This document shows positions 1 to 8,120 of a stretch of 29,321 bases of DNA, in pieces. A model generated the notes under the pieces. The model was not told the DNA's origin, searched no databases, and was given only the letters and a program-made list of their open reading frames with translations. How positions within the stretch are numbered: the stretch's first letter is position 1; each line of letters begins with the position of its first letter. The position numbers and the translations under genes were made by a program. The stretch is from Dehalococcoidia bacterium UBA1123 (lineage in GTDB: Bacteria; Chloroflexota; Dehalococcoidia; Lucifugimonadales; UBA1123), in NCBI GenBank assembly GCA_002313895.1, contig DCAW01000027.1, forward strand, positions 1-29,321, given 5' to 3'.

Positions 1-48
1 CGCGACAACGAAATCTGACACGGCGAAACACCGTCTCCGGCTCGACAG

Positions 49-1254
49 TCAGTCGCCTGAAACCAGTCGTAGGTATCGACGCCTGCCGACGCGCAGGACG
101 CCCGCCGTCAGCGTGTCGGCTCCGACGTTTTCGGGTATGGGCTGATCGTCCAGCCTCACCGCTCCCTGGTTTATGAGCCTTCGAGCCTCGCCAGAACTGG
201 AGGCCAGGTTCGCCTCCAACAGGATATCACTCAGACGCTTGCCCTCCAGGCCGTCAGCCGTCGAGAGGTTGAACGTCGGGATGTCCTCCGGTATGCCCCT
301 GCCCTGCACTGTGAGCTCGAAGAACGCCTGAGCTTCGATGGCGGCCTCGGCGCTGTGGAACTGTGTCACCAGGTCGGAGGCAAGACGCTTTTTGATGTCC
401 ATAGGGTTGCCTGCTTGGGCGTCGATGATGTGCTTGATCTCTGCCACGTCCTCATCAGGAATGTCGGTCAGATTTTCGAAGAACGAGACAATCATGGAGT
501 CGGGAAGCGACATCGTTTTACCGAAGATGTCGTTGGCAGGCTCGTCGATGCCGATATAGTTATTCAGGCTCTTGCTCATCTTCTGGACGCCGTCGGTGCC
601 CACCAAAAGAGGAACGAGAAAGCACTGCTGGGGCCGCTGGCCCATCTTCTCCTGGAGGTCGCGCCCCACCAGCAGGTTGAACATCTGATCGGTGCCGCCG
701 AACTCCACATCGGACTGTATCTCCACCGAATCGTATGCCTGGAGCAGTGGGTAGAGCAGCTCGGTTATGGCAATAGGTTGGTTGTCGGCGAACCTCTTGG
801 CGAAGTCATCGCGCTGGAGGAATTGGGCCACTGTGAACTGACTGGTTAGCTTTAACACGTCGGCGAGGGTAAAGGGGCCGAACCAATCGCTCTGCCATCG
901 AACCTCGGTGCGGTCGCGGTCCACGATCTTGAAGAACTGGTCAAGGTATGTCTCGGCGTTCTCGACCACCTGGGCGTGGGTGAGCGTGGGACGGGTCGCG
1001 GACCTGCCGGAAGGGTCGCCGATCTGAGCGGTCCAGTCTCCGACTATCAAAACTACGGTGTGCCCCAAGTCCTGAAGCTGTCTGAGCTTCCGAAGGCCTA
1101 CGGCATGACCCACGTGGATGTCAGTTGAGCTGGGGTCGAAGCCCATCTTCAACCGCAGAGGCTTGCCCTCATCCAGTCGTTTGCGAAACTCCGACTCTAC
1201 GATGATATCGGCAACGCCCCGTCTAAGTAGTGTGTCTAGATGTTCTTGGCTCAC
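49..1254 (-). CDS. tyrS: Tyrosyl-tRNA synthetase
   Basis: This class I aminoacyl-tRNA synthetase charges tRNA-Tyr with tyrosine in the cytoplasm. The 401-residue length is normal for the bacterial enzyme. The HIGH-type signature is HVGH at residues 47-50, preceded by MGFDPSSTDI, and the KMSKS loop is at residues 225-229. The region around residues 335-395, with RRLINQGAVRLDD, is an S4-type RNA-binding domain. The HVGH form and the short linker resemble the TyrZ-like branch of bacterial TyrRS. Translation starts at a GTG, with GAGGTAA a few bases upstream. The ribF gene ends 94 bases upstream on the same strand, so the two may be co-transcribed. No T-box leader is visible in that gap. Confidence 0.97.
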   Translation of the reverse strand: MSQEHLDTLLRRGVADIIVESEFRKRLDEGKPLRLKMGFDPSSTDIHVGHAVGLRKLRQLQDLGHTVVLIVGDWTAQIGDPSGRSATRPTLTHAQVVENAETYLDQFFKIVDRDRTEVRWQSDWFGPFTLADVLKLTSQFTVAQFLQRDDFAKRFADNQPIAITELLYPLLQAYDSVEIQSDVEFGGTDQMFNLLVGRDLQEKMGQRPQQCFLVPLLVGTDGVQKMSKSLNNYIGIDEPANDIFGKTMSLPDSMIVSFFENLTDIPDEDVAEIKHIIDAQAGNPMDIKKRLASDLVTQFHSAEAAIEAQAFFELTVQGRGIPEDIPTFNLSTADGLEGKRLSDILLEANLASSSGEARRLINQGAVRLDDQPIPENVGADTLTAGVLRVGRRRYLRLVSGD

Positions 1255-1348
1255 TGGATTGTTACCTCGTCGAAAATTAGCAGATACGCGTATAGATCGA
1301 ATTACAGAAATGTGAGCATAGAGGTGACGCAGTCGTGAGACGGCGAAC

Positions 1349-2278
1349 TCACACCGAATCGGTGGTCAGAAGGTCACGCGTCTGCTGCACGTCCTTGTTG
1401 ATCTGAGCGAGCAGAGCGTCAACGCCGTCGAATTTTTCCTCTTCCCGCAGGCGTTTGACGAACTCCAACCGAAGAGTCTGGCCGTAGATGTCGTCGGAGA
1501 AGTCCAGCAGGTACGCTTCAATGGTCCGGCCTCCTTCTGTGAAGGTGGGGCGGGTGCCAATGCTGGTGGCGGCCATATAGCGTCCCGATTCAAGATAGGC
1601 CCAGGTGGCGTATATGCCATCTCCAGGAGCGGCGTAGCCGTTGGGTATCTCTAAATTGGCGGTAGGGAAGCCCAGGGTCCGGCCCCGCTTCAGTCCATCC
1701 ACCACAGTGCCGGTGGCCGAGAAGTTGCGGCCCAACATCTGCGACACCGACTCGACACTGCCCTCGGCGATCAGATTTCGGATGACAGTGCTTTTCACCG
1801 GATCGTCGCGATCCTTAAGCAGGTCTACGCTTTTGAATGTGAAGCCCAGCTTTTCTCCCAGCAGGGGAATGGTCTCAAGAGTGCCGTCCCGCTTGTGTCC
1901 CATAGCAAAGTCCGGGCCAACGATTAAAGACTTCATTCTCAATTGGCTAGAGAGCTTATCCAGAAACCGCTCTGAAGACAGTTGAGCCAGATCGCGGTCG
2001 AAGGTCACAGGGACAACGAAGTCGATGCCATGCTCTTTCAGCAACCGAATGCGCTCGTCGAGGTCTGAGATGTAGTTGGTCTTGAAATCGGGTCTCAGCA
2101 CCGTCTTGGGGTGGTTTCTGAAGGTGACCACGCCTGAGAGCATGCCCGCGCTCTTGGCCTCTGAGATGAGGCGGCGAATCAGGTGGACGTGGCCGCGATG
2201 AACGCCGTCGAAAACCCCGATGGTGAGGGCGGAGTCTCGTTCTACCGATAGCTGGGAGAGGTCTTCGTCTATCTTCAT
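1349..2278 (-). CDS. ribF: Bifunctional riboflavin kinase / FAD synthetase
   Basis: This enzyme phosphorylates riboflavin to FMN and then adenylylates FMN to FAD. The N-terminal nucleotidyltransferase domain shows GVFDGVHRGH, the family ATP-binding motif. The C-terminal flavokinase domain shows the glycine-rich KRGRTLGFPTANLE motif, followed by GIYATWA and the conserved EAYLLDF strand. The frame is open further, to an ATG at 2356, but the extra 26 residues are Pro-rich and do not match the family, so I prefer the ATG at 2278, giving 309 residues. Neither start has a strong ribosome binding site. The 317 bases between 2278 and the GTG at 2596, which begins the divergent truncated gene, should hold its promoter. 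Confidence 0.95.
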   Translation of the reverse strand: MKIDEDLSQLSVERDSALTIGVFDGVHRGHVHLIRRLISEAKSAGMLSGVVTFRNHPKTVLRPDFKTNYISDLDERIRLLKEHGIDFVVPVTFDRDLAQLSSERFLDKLSSQLRMKSLIVGPDFAMGHKRDGTLETIPLLGEKLGFTFKSVDLLKDRDDPVKSTVIRNLIAEGSVESVSQMLGRNFSATGTVVDGLKRGRTLGFPTANLEIPNGYAAPGDGIYATWAYLESGRYMAATSIGTRPTFTEGGRTIEAYLLDFSDDIYGQTLRLEFVKRLREEEKFDGVDALLAQINKDVQQTRDLLTTDSV

Positions 2279-2595
2279 GCTGACTCTGGCAGTGGGGTGG
2301 GCAGGATTGATGCTAGCATGAGGCCTGAACAGCGTCAATGGGAGGTCTCTAAGCATCTACCATATGGGCCTGAAATCCTTCTCGGTAGCGGATTCAACTG
2401 TCAAAGTATCCTACTACGTAGATGCCACTGGCACTGTCTCCATGGTCTGCTAGATCGTCTTCTCGACCATCGGACACCGTAAGAGCTGACAATATAGGGT
2501 AATACCCGCGTGATCTTGGCAGTGGCGGGCGGCGCAAGCTGTTATCGGAAAAGCACATAGTGCAATCCTGCGGATACTAATTATTTCGCCCCTAT

Positions 2596-2868
2596 GTGAG
2601 TAACCTGTGGATACCGGTGGATTTGCTAAATAATAGAGAAATTGCGACAGCCAGATGGTTACTGATAGGTCTTACGTTAGGATTGTCTCAAAATACCATA
2701 CGCGAATCTATGCTCGGCGTGGTCAGAACATTTTTCCACCATAAGTTGCTCGCGGCAATAATCTGCATGGCTCTTTATACTTCCGCCGTAGTGTTCACGC
2801 TCTTTTTACTAGAGTTTTGGAACGCCACGATTTTGAAAGAAACGATTTTCTGGTTCTGCTTCTTCTGA
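2596..2868 (+). pseudogene. Truncated integral membrane protein, 5' fragment
   Basis: The reading frame starts at a GTG and encodes a membrane protein N-terminus. A charged NREIATARW stretch is followed by a hydrophobic helix, an amphipathic segment (VVRTFFHHK), a second long hydrophobic helix (about residues 52-72) and a WNATILKETIFWFCF segment. The pattern recalls an uncharacterised family of bacterial membrane proteins that begins with an NREIA motif, but I cannot name it. Those proteins continue well beyond this point. Here the frame stops two codons after FWFC, exactly where reverse-strand transposase similarity begins. The gene was therefore cut by the adjacent IS-derived sequence and is probably non-functional. 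Confidence 0.6.
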
Positions 2869-3194
2869 AGGTCTATGAGCAGGTATGGATACACTTTGTG
2901 TCCGGAATGCACTCTGTCGGTTCTGGGGCGACGGTAGATGGCCGCAAACGCCCATTCGCCGCCTCAACTTTTGTGCGCGCTTTCTGTTGGCCCAGTGTCC
3001 CTGCCCCTAAGCCAAGCTGTCATCTTCCTTGAGTCGTAAAAAGGAGTCCGTGAGTATTGGCTATCAATCAGCCTCATCAGCTCCAAATCGTAATCTGATG
3101 TTTCTATCGGACTGTAGTACACCGATGAGCGGCTGATGGACAGCAATTCGCACTGCCTGACCACCAACACGTCTGCGTGGTCCCGGTCAACCAT
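2866..3194 (-). pseudogene. IS3-family transposase OrfB, truncated and frameshifted
   Basis: The first 60 or so residues (MVDRDHADVLVVRQCELLSI, then SRSSVYYSP and FYDSRKMTAWLRG) match the N-terminal helix-turn-helix region of OrfB proteins. After WLRG the frame shifts; the next frame gives GHWANRKRAQKLRRRMG. A further shift gives SGHKVYPYLLIDL, which matches the family segment just before the DDE catalytic core. The DDE core (rve integrase domain) is completely absent. The similarity ends near 2866, at the junction with the truncated membrane gene. Confidence 0.8.
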
Positions 3195-3214
3195 CCCGCG
3201 CTTTTGCGTGCGAC

Positions 3215-3499
3215 TTATAGACCGGACCTGTCCGACAAAAAATCCCGCTCCACCGTCAACTGACCTATCTGCTGGTAGAGCTTGGCTATCAGCGTCTCCT
3301 GACTCTTGTTTTGCTTTGTGTGACCGGAACTGAACAGCTCAGGCGCGCCCTCAGTCAATTGCTTCTTCCAGTTGTTGATCAGCGTTGGATGGACTTCGAT
3401 CCGGGCAGCCACCTCTGAGAGCGTCTGGTCTCCACGGATCGCGGACAGGGCTACTTTGGCTTTGAATGCCGATCCGTGCTTCCTGCCTGATTGCTTCAT
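3215..3499 (-). CDS. IS3-family transposase OrfA
   Basis: This 94-residue protein is the DNA-binding half of an IS3-type transposase. It begins MKQSGRKHGSAFKAKVALSA, followed by a helix-turn-helix (LSEVAARIEVHPTLINNWKK) and a short leucine-zipper-like helix (LIAKLYQQIGQLTVERDFL). This is the normal layout and length of OrfA. It ends just before the OrfB start. The frame continuing past its stop (SISRTQKRGMVDRDH) suggests the usual frameshift product OrfAB. Because OrfB is broken, OrfA is unlikely to support transposition by itself. Confidence 0.85.
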   Translation of the reverse strand: MKQSGRKHGSAFKAKVALSAIRGDQTLSEVAARIEVHPTLINNWKKQLTEGAPELFSSGHTKQNKSQETLIAKLYQQIGQLTVERDFLSDRSGL

Positions 3500-3717
3500 C
3501 TCATACTCCTTGGACTACTGCCATTTTAGGAGCCTGGATGTAGCTTAACCACCTGGCCAGTTTTTGAGGTCCACCTAAGGATACGTCACCTCCTTCACTC
3601 TCTCCGCACACCACTTTCGATCATAACTCTGCACCAAGAGGCAGCAAGCTAGTTTTTCAATCTCCATGCACGGTCGAAAACGTTACACTGGCGTTCAATC
3701 ATCAGATTTGTGGAAGA

Positions 3718-3735
3718 GCCAGTTTCTGGGGTCCA
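3718..3735. repeat. Second IS-end-like sequence
   Basis: The 18 bases GCCAGTTTCTGGGGTCCA differ at two positions from 3556-3573, the outer end of the IS3 remnant, and lie in the same orientation about 160 bases away. This may be the end of another lost or related element. The 230 bases from 3583 to 3812 otherwise show no gene. Confidence 0.45.
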
Positions 3736-3812
3736 CTTCAGATTCCGGCCCCAGTTAATTGCCCAATAGTACTCCGGTGTTTATTCCGAATACTTGCCGG
3801 CTCAAATAAAGA

Positions 3813-5732
3813 CTAAGGGAGCGTCAACTTCGACACGGTGTCGTCGCTCGTATTAGTGACCCAAATGGACTCGCCATCAAAGGCTAGCTTTGCAGGAGAT
3901 CCACCAACTGGATAGGTCCCTAAAATGTGGCCATCTGTATCCATCTTGGAAAGAGTCCCAAAGCCACTGTTTGCGATCCAAATGTGCTGACCGTCAAATG
4001 TAAGCCCGAAAGGCAATTCACCTATTCCTGGTAAAACGATCTCAAAGGGCAAATAGCCCGCGAGGTAACGGCCCGACTCGACTCCTTCGCGGGTGAACTT
4101 GCTGATAGTGGCCTCGCGCCAGTTGGCAACCCAGATATTTTCAGCATCAGCAGTAATGGCTAGGGGCACGTCACCTGTCTGGAATATTCCCGCCACTTCG
4201 CCGGTCAGACTGAGTTTAGTAACAGTGTCAACGTGGGCGTTGGCAACCCATACGAACTCCCCATCAAAGTACATATCGATTGGTGATCGTCCCGTTTCTA
4301 TCAGGCCAAGGTTGCGGCCTTCGCCGTCCAGTCTCGTTGCTACGTTTTCTTGGTACGAGCCTGCCCATATGTCGGAGCCGTCAAAGATTATTGACATTGG
4401 AAGTTTGTTCACATCAAATGTACCCAGGGGCTCGCCGTCCAAGCTGAGCCTGGACACGGTGGCGTCGTTACGATTTGCCACCCATATTGTTTCACCGTCG
4501 GAAGTCATGGCATTGGGCTCACCCCCTACGGGGAAGATTCCTAGCTCATCGCCGTCTAAGTTTAGCTTGTAAATATTCCTGCCTAAAGCATTGGCGACCC
4601 AGATCGACTGACCATCGAAAACTATTGGGACTGGTGCGTTCCCGACTGGGAAGGTGGATATGATGGCACCTTCAAAGGTCAGCTTGGAGACGGCTAGATG
4701 GTTAGGATGAGCAACCCAAACGGATGTCCCGTCGAAGACCATATCTCCCGGAGTTCTGCCCAAGTGGAAGGTCCCCAAGTTTTCTCCTTCCAAATCAATC
4801 CTGGATAGGGTCTGTTCGGTGCGGTTGGCGACCCACACAGACTTGCCATCAGAGACAACTGTCGATGGAAGGAGGCCTACATTGAAGGTACCCACAACTT
4901 TTCCTGCAAGGGTCAGCTTTGACACTGTGCCATCGAACGTATTTGTCACCCAGATGTGGCTCCCATCGAAAGCCAGGCCTCTCGGTCCCATCCCAACCGC
5001 AAATGTCCCCAGCTCTTGCCCATCCAGTGATAGCTTTGAGACGGTATTATCCCCTTGGTTGGCTACCCAGATTGATTCGCCATCAAAAGCCAAGCTTACG
5101 GGTCTGGTCCCAACTTCTGTATTCAGTTTGGTGCCGCTTGAATCAAACCTTGAGACCGTGTTGTCTTGGTTGTTAGCGATCCATACGTATCCACCAGCGA
5201 ACACAGATGATGCAGGGTGTCGCCCAACACCGAACGCGCCTGTCAGTTGGCCGCCGGGTTGATGCCTGATGACAGCGAAGTACGTCCCGACCCACAGAGA
5301 CTGGCCGTCGAAGGCAAGAGTCCGAGGAAAAGTTTGCGTCGGCAGAGTCGCGAGAATTTTCCCATCCAAGCCTAACTTCAACAAGTTGTCATCGTCCTGA
5401 TTGGCGACCCAAATTGATTCGCCATCGAACAAAAGCGCGGAAGGAAAGTTGCCAACCTTGAACGTCTCTATCCTGGGCACCTGAATAGGGCCTCTGGGCA
5501 TAGAGGGATGTGTAGGAGGGATTCCAACTCCTGCCGTTATGGCCTGCGCCGCTGGACCGGCAGGTGTTGGTAATGGAGTTGGCGAAGGCTCCACAACAGA
5601 TTCGACCATTGGCGTGCCTATAGGCCGGGCCGAAGGCAACGGCGTAGTTGTTGGGGAAGTTGTGTCACTACAAGCGGCTGCGAGGAGTATGAAGATCGTT
5701 CCGGTTACAGCAAATAACAGGTTAAGATTCAC
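3813..5732 (-). CDS. Secreted lipoprotein with 14 YncE-like beta-propeller repeats
   Basis: The 639-residue protein begins with a lipoprotein signal peptide: a hydrophobic stretch ends in the lipobox LAAAC, with Cys at about residue 21. A Thr/Pro-rich linker of roughly 60 residues follows. The rest is a run of repeats of about 39 residues built on FDGxSIWVANxxDxTVSKLxLDG. I count 14 copies, enough for two seven-bladed propellers. It should be anchored on the outside of the cell; propellers of this type bind proteins or ligands, and no catalytic motif is visible. Translation starts at a GTG overlapping the end of a short upstream frame. The role is unknown. Blade 2 (SLWVGTYFAV) and blade 10 (DIWAGSYQEN) have diverged most. 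Confidence 0.8.
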   Translation of the reverse strand: MNLNLLFAVTGTIFILLAAACSDTTSPTTTPLPSARPIGTPMVESVVEPSPTPLPTPAGPAAQAITAGVGIPPTHPSMPRGPIQVPRIETFKVGNFPSALLFDGESIWVANQDDDNLLKLGLDGKILATLPTQTFPRTLAFDGQSLWVGTYFAVIRHQPGGQLTGAFGVGRHPASSVFAGGYVWIANNQDNTVSRFDSSGTKLNTEVGTRPVSLAFDGESIWVANQGDNTVSKLSLDGQELGTFAVGMGPRGLAFDGSHIWVTNTFDGTVSKLTLAGKVVGTFNVGLLPSTVVSDGKSVWVANRTEQTLSRIDLEGENLGTFHLGRTPGDMVFDGTSVWVAHPNHLAVSKLTFEGAIISTFPVGNAPVPIVFDGQSIWVANALGRNIYKLNLDGDELGIFPVGGEPNAMTSDGETIWVANRNDATVSRLSLDGEPLGTFDVNKLPMSIIFDGSDIWAGSYQENVATRLDGEGRNLGLIETGRSPIDMYFDGEFVWVANAHVDTVTKLSLTGEVAGIFQTGDVPLAITADAENIWVANWREATISKFTREGVESGRYLAGYLPFEIVLPGIGELPFGLTFDGQHIWIANSGFGTLSKMDTDGHILGTYPVGGSPAKLAFDGESIWVTNTSDDTVSKLTLP

Positions 5733-6057
5733 TTTCTACTTTTCTCCATATAATACTGAATCGTTTGCGGGTAAAAGGCTACTGGTCCGGGGTTCGGTCC
5801 TTTTGAAAGTAGCTTATCAAGCCAAAGCGGCTGGAATCGTGGAAATGCCTTGACCATGTAGCGTGTCAACACCATTACGTTAACAAGCTTTCGAAATGGC
5901 ATCATTCTGGGCAAGTTCTTATAGATTGATGTCAAGAAACGATCTATGTGAGATGTATGGATGACTTGTTACGCCAGACATCACCCACTAACCCTGGGAA
6001 AGCCAAATCGGCTTGAATTGTTTTTGAATACCAGTGCCAGAATCTCGGAAAATGATT
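5729..6057 (-). pseudogene. C-terminal remnant of a second FAD-dependent monooxygenase
   Basis: Two short frames joined by a shift near 5950 read, in order, FWHWYSKTIQADLAFPG, then DRFLTSIYKNLP and PFRKLVNVMVL. They line up with the C-terminal part of the intact neighbouring flavoprotein (PWKLSTSGDFQFPG, FDRVQKATHRD, AFLKVMNL). The spacing between motifs is close but not identical. The N-terminal FAD-binding part is missing. I read this as the tail of a decayed tandem paralogue; the similarity is short, so this is tentative. The final 68-codon frame overlaps the start of the lipoprotein gene by four bases and may be only chance. Confidence 0.4.
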
Positions 6058-6234
6058 GACACCCCGCCTATCCATCGGTTTTATCCGCCAACTGCACCCC
6101 TGGTCCCGGTGGAAGAAACATGGCTGCTCGCCGGTTGCGCTTGAAAATGTGGATACAATTTGACTGTGCAAACCTCTCCCGAGAATCACTCAGAGTCTTG
6201 CCTGGACCTTCAGTACATAGAACAGCAAAAGCGA

Positions 6235-7596
6235 TCAGTTCTTTCGTCCTAGCAATGAACGCCGCACAATGCCAGGCTTGAAAAGGCTAATTGGTGGCGC
6301 CGAGAGGTTCATGACCTTGAGAAAAGCTTCGTGTACAACAACGTCACGATGGGTTGCTTTTTGTACTCTGTCGAAGTACGCGTTGAGCAAGTCGGTTCCG
6401 AATGGCTTCTTCCCTCTAGTGCCAGGGAACTGGAAGTCTCCACTCGTAGATAGTTTCCATGGTACATCTATGATTTTTGCAGTCCTTGCGAAGAAATCCT
6501 TGCCGATGCCCTTTATATTCCTATGCTGCCCTATTGCTGTGTTGATGACGTCTGCTTGCATTACAGCAGATGCCATGCCTTGCCCAAAGGTGGGGTTGAA
6601 GCTGCATACGGCATCGCCCACGGCGAGGAAACCCTCTGGAAGTGAATCCAGTTTGTCGTAGCGAAAACGGCGCACAGCAGGCACCTTGAAAACGCCTATT
6701 TGAGTCAATGGTTCACGATCGACAATGGTGTCGTAGAGGTCTGGTGCTGGCAGGCTACGCGCGTAACCCAGGAAACCCGCGTCATCAGCTTGTGGATGAT
6801 CACCATTCCAGCCCGCCAAGGTCACCACCCATCTATCGCCTTCAATTGGGAAGATGAGGCCACAACGAAGATTAGGCATCGGCCCCGGATTTATGACCAG
6901 CATACTAGCTCCCCCCAAGTCTCCTTTTTGGCGCTCGTAGATTCGGGACGCACAGCCGAAGTCGACCTCGACTGAATTTAATTGAGGAGCATCGTAACCC
7001 ATCGCTTCAAGCCATCTTGGAGCGCCGGACTCACGTCCAAGCGCGTCCACTACTAATTCGCCCCTTACTTCGGTTTCGGTATCGTTGCTTCTAAGATTTA
7101 CCGCCCGCACTCCGCTAACGCCTGTTTTTCCTTCTGACGTCATCAGACCCACAACGCGGTGTTCGTCAAGCAAACTTACGTTGGGAATCTCAAGAAGCCG
7201 GCGACGAATTTGCCACTCCAGATTACCTCTGCTTGCGAGCGTAAGAAGCAGGCCGCTTTCAAATGGCTTACGGTAACCTCCAAGGACATACCATATGAAC
7301 GAAGAGCCCAAGTCGGCCATTACGCCACCACTCTCATTCACGGCATCGCCCAATCCAGGGAAATAACGGTTTAAGATTGCCATTGCACTTGGAAGTATTC
7401 CGTGCCCGTGCCCGGCCTGGGGCTGTCCTTTGCGATTTTCCGGGCGGTCGTTAAGCTTGTCTCTCTCTATGACTGTAACGTTCTTAAAATAGTCACTGAG
7501 TACACGGGCGCTTAACAGGCCTGCGATGCTGGCCCCCATAACAATTGCGTGGTCACCTATTTTCCTATCTTGAAGTGATATGTTGCTCATCGTCAT
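6235..7596 (-). CDS. FAD-dependent monooxygenase/hydroxylase-like oxidoreductase
   Basis: This 453-residue flavoprotein belongs to the aromatic hydroxylase and geranylgeranyl-reductase-like superfamily. The N-terminal Rossmann motif GASIAG lies at residues 21-26, followed by the acidic ribose-binding ERD near residue 44. The second FAD motif, GDAVCSFNPTFGQGM, lies in the last third. The substrate is not predictable from sequence; relatives hydroxylate or epoxidise aromatic or polyprenyl compounds. It starts with ATG behind AAGGAAACTAAA. Two codons later there is another ATG that could also serve. The next gene-like stretch downstream appears to be a decayed copy of the same family. Confidence 0.85.
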   Translation of the reverse strand: MTMSNISLQDRKIGDHAIVMGASIAGLLSARVLSDYFKNVTVIERDKLNDRPENRKGQPQAGHGHGILPSAMAILNRYFPGLGDAVNESGGVMADLGSSFIWYVLGGYRKPFESGLLLTLASRGNLEWQIRRRLLEIPNVSLLDEHRVVGLMTSEGKTGVSGVRAVNLRSNDTETEVRGELVVDALGRESGAPRWLEAMGYDAPQLNSVEVDFGCASRIYERQKGDLGGASMLVINPGPMPNLRCGLIFPIEGDRWVVTLAGWNGDHPQADDAGFLGYARSLPAPDLYDTIVDREPLTQIGVFKVPAVRRFRYDKLDSLPEGFLAVGDAVCSFNPTFGQGMASAVMQADVINTAIGQHRNIKGIGKDFFARTAKIIDVPWKLSTSGDFQFPGTRGKKPFGTDLLNAYFDRVQKATHRDVVVHEAFLKVMNLSAPPISLFKPGIVRRSLLGRKN

Positions 7597-8120
7597 TTTA
7601 GTTTCCTTGGAATTTATCCCAAAATCATTGAGAAAGTTGTCATGGATTAGGCTATGGTCAGAAAGGCCACGAAGAGTTATGTGTCAATCGTGCCGAGTGA
7701 CCAACCCTCTGAAGTTGTCCACCCACCCGCGGGTGCGCGAAACTTTGAGAGGGTTGGTGATCGAAAGCCCGATACTCCAACGCCGCAGTTGACGCCGGAC
7801 CTGGGAGCTGTCACAGCTCTTATCCACAGCCAACGTCGAAGGTCGCTTCTTGGATATACCTCTAAGACGAGAAACCCTCACTCTGCCCGCCACGTGTAAT
7901 CCTACACTCACCCAGGACTCGCTGGCAACGGTCAGACCGAAGGACAGCGCACCCCATGACCCTCAGTCATCATGTGGACAGTGCCGCGTTTGACCTTCCA
8001 GCTATAGTTGATGTACTCGCCCTCTTTCTCGCTGGCATGAAGCTCCCATACAGGTAAACCTGGCTCCGGTCCAACTTGCCCTGCTGGTGCCAGCCCAACC
8101 CTTCGAGCAAAACAGCAAAT
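7597..8120. other. Intergenic region without a supported gene
   Basis: No frame here has a convincing start, length or recognisable product. The stretch lies upstream of the FAD monooxygenase and downstream of the acetyltransferase, both on the minus strand. Its main feature is the nested palindrome at 7700-7758. Confidence 0.6.
7700..7758. repeat. Nested inverted repeat upstream of the FAD monooxygenase
   Basis: The arms ACCAACCCTCTGAAGTT (7700-7716) and AACTTTGAGAGGGTTGGT (7741-7758) are complementary apart from one mismatch or bulge. The 24-base centre contains the perfect 12-base palindrome CACCCGCGGGTG (7724-7735). There is no following T-run, so a simple terminator is unlikely. It could be an operator, a cruciform site or a small mobile-element relic. 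It lies about 100-160 bases upstream of the oxidoreductase start. Confidence 0.6.

Larger units (their letters stand above)
2866..3573 (-). mobile_element. IS3-family insertion sequence, partial and decayed
   Basis: The element consists of an intact OrfA and a broken OrfB on the minus strand. Its preserved end, read on the minus strand, begins TGGACCTCAAAAACTGG at 3573 and lies about 74 bases before OrfA, as expected for an IS3-type terminal repeat. The opposite end is missing. OrfB similarity stops near 2866, less than a third of the way into the protein, and the truncated membrane gene starts there. A deletion or recombination after insertion is the simplest explanation. Confidence 0.8.

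Noticed and set aside
355..849. 164-codon plus-strand frame opposite tyrS
   Set aside because: Antisense shadow of a strongly supported gene; no ribosome binding site and no recognisable domain.
3900..5450. Regular DNA periodicity of about 117 bases as a CRISPR or satellite array
   Set aside because: The repeats are protein-level propeller blades with diverged codons, not identical direct repeats with spacers.
5932..5940. TTGACA on the minus strand as a -35 box for the lipoprotein
   Set aside because: The following TATAA-like sequence is only about six bases away, not 16-18, and the lipoprotein start is 200 bases on.
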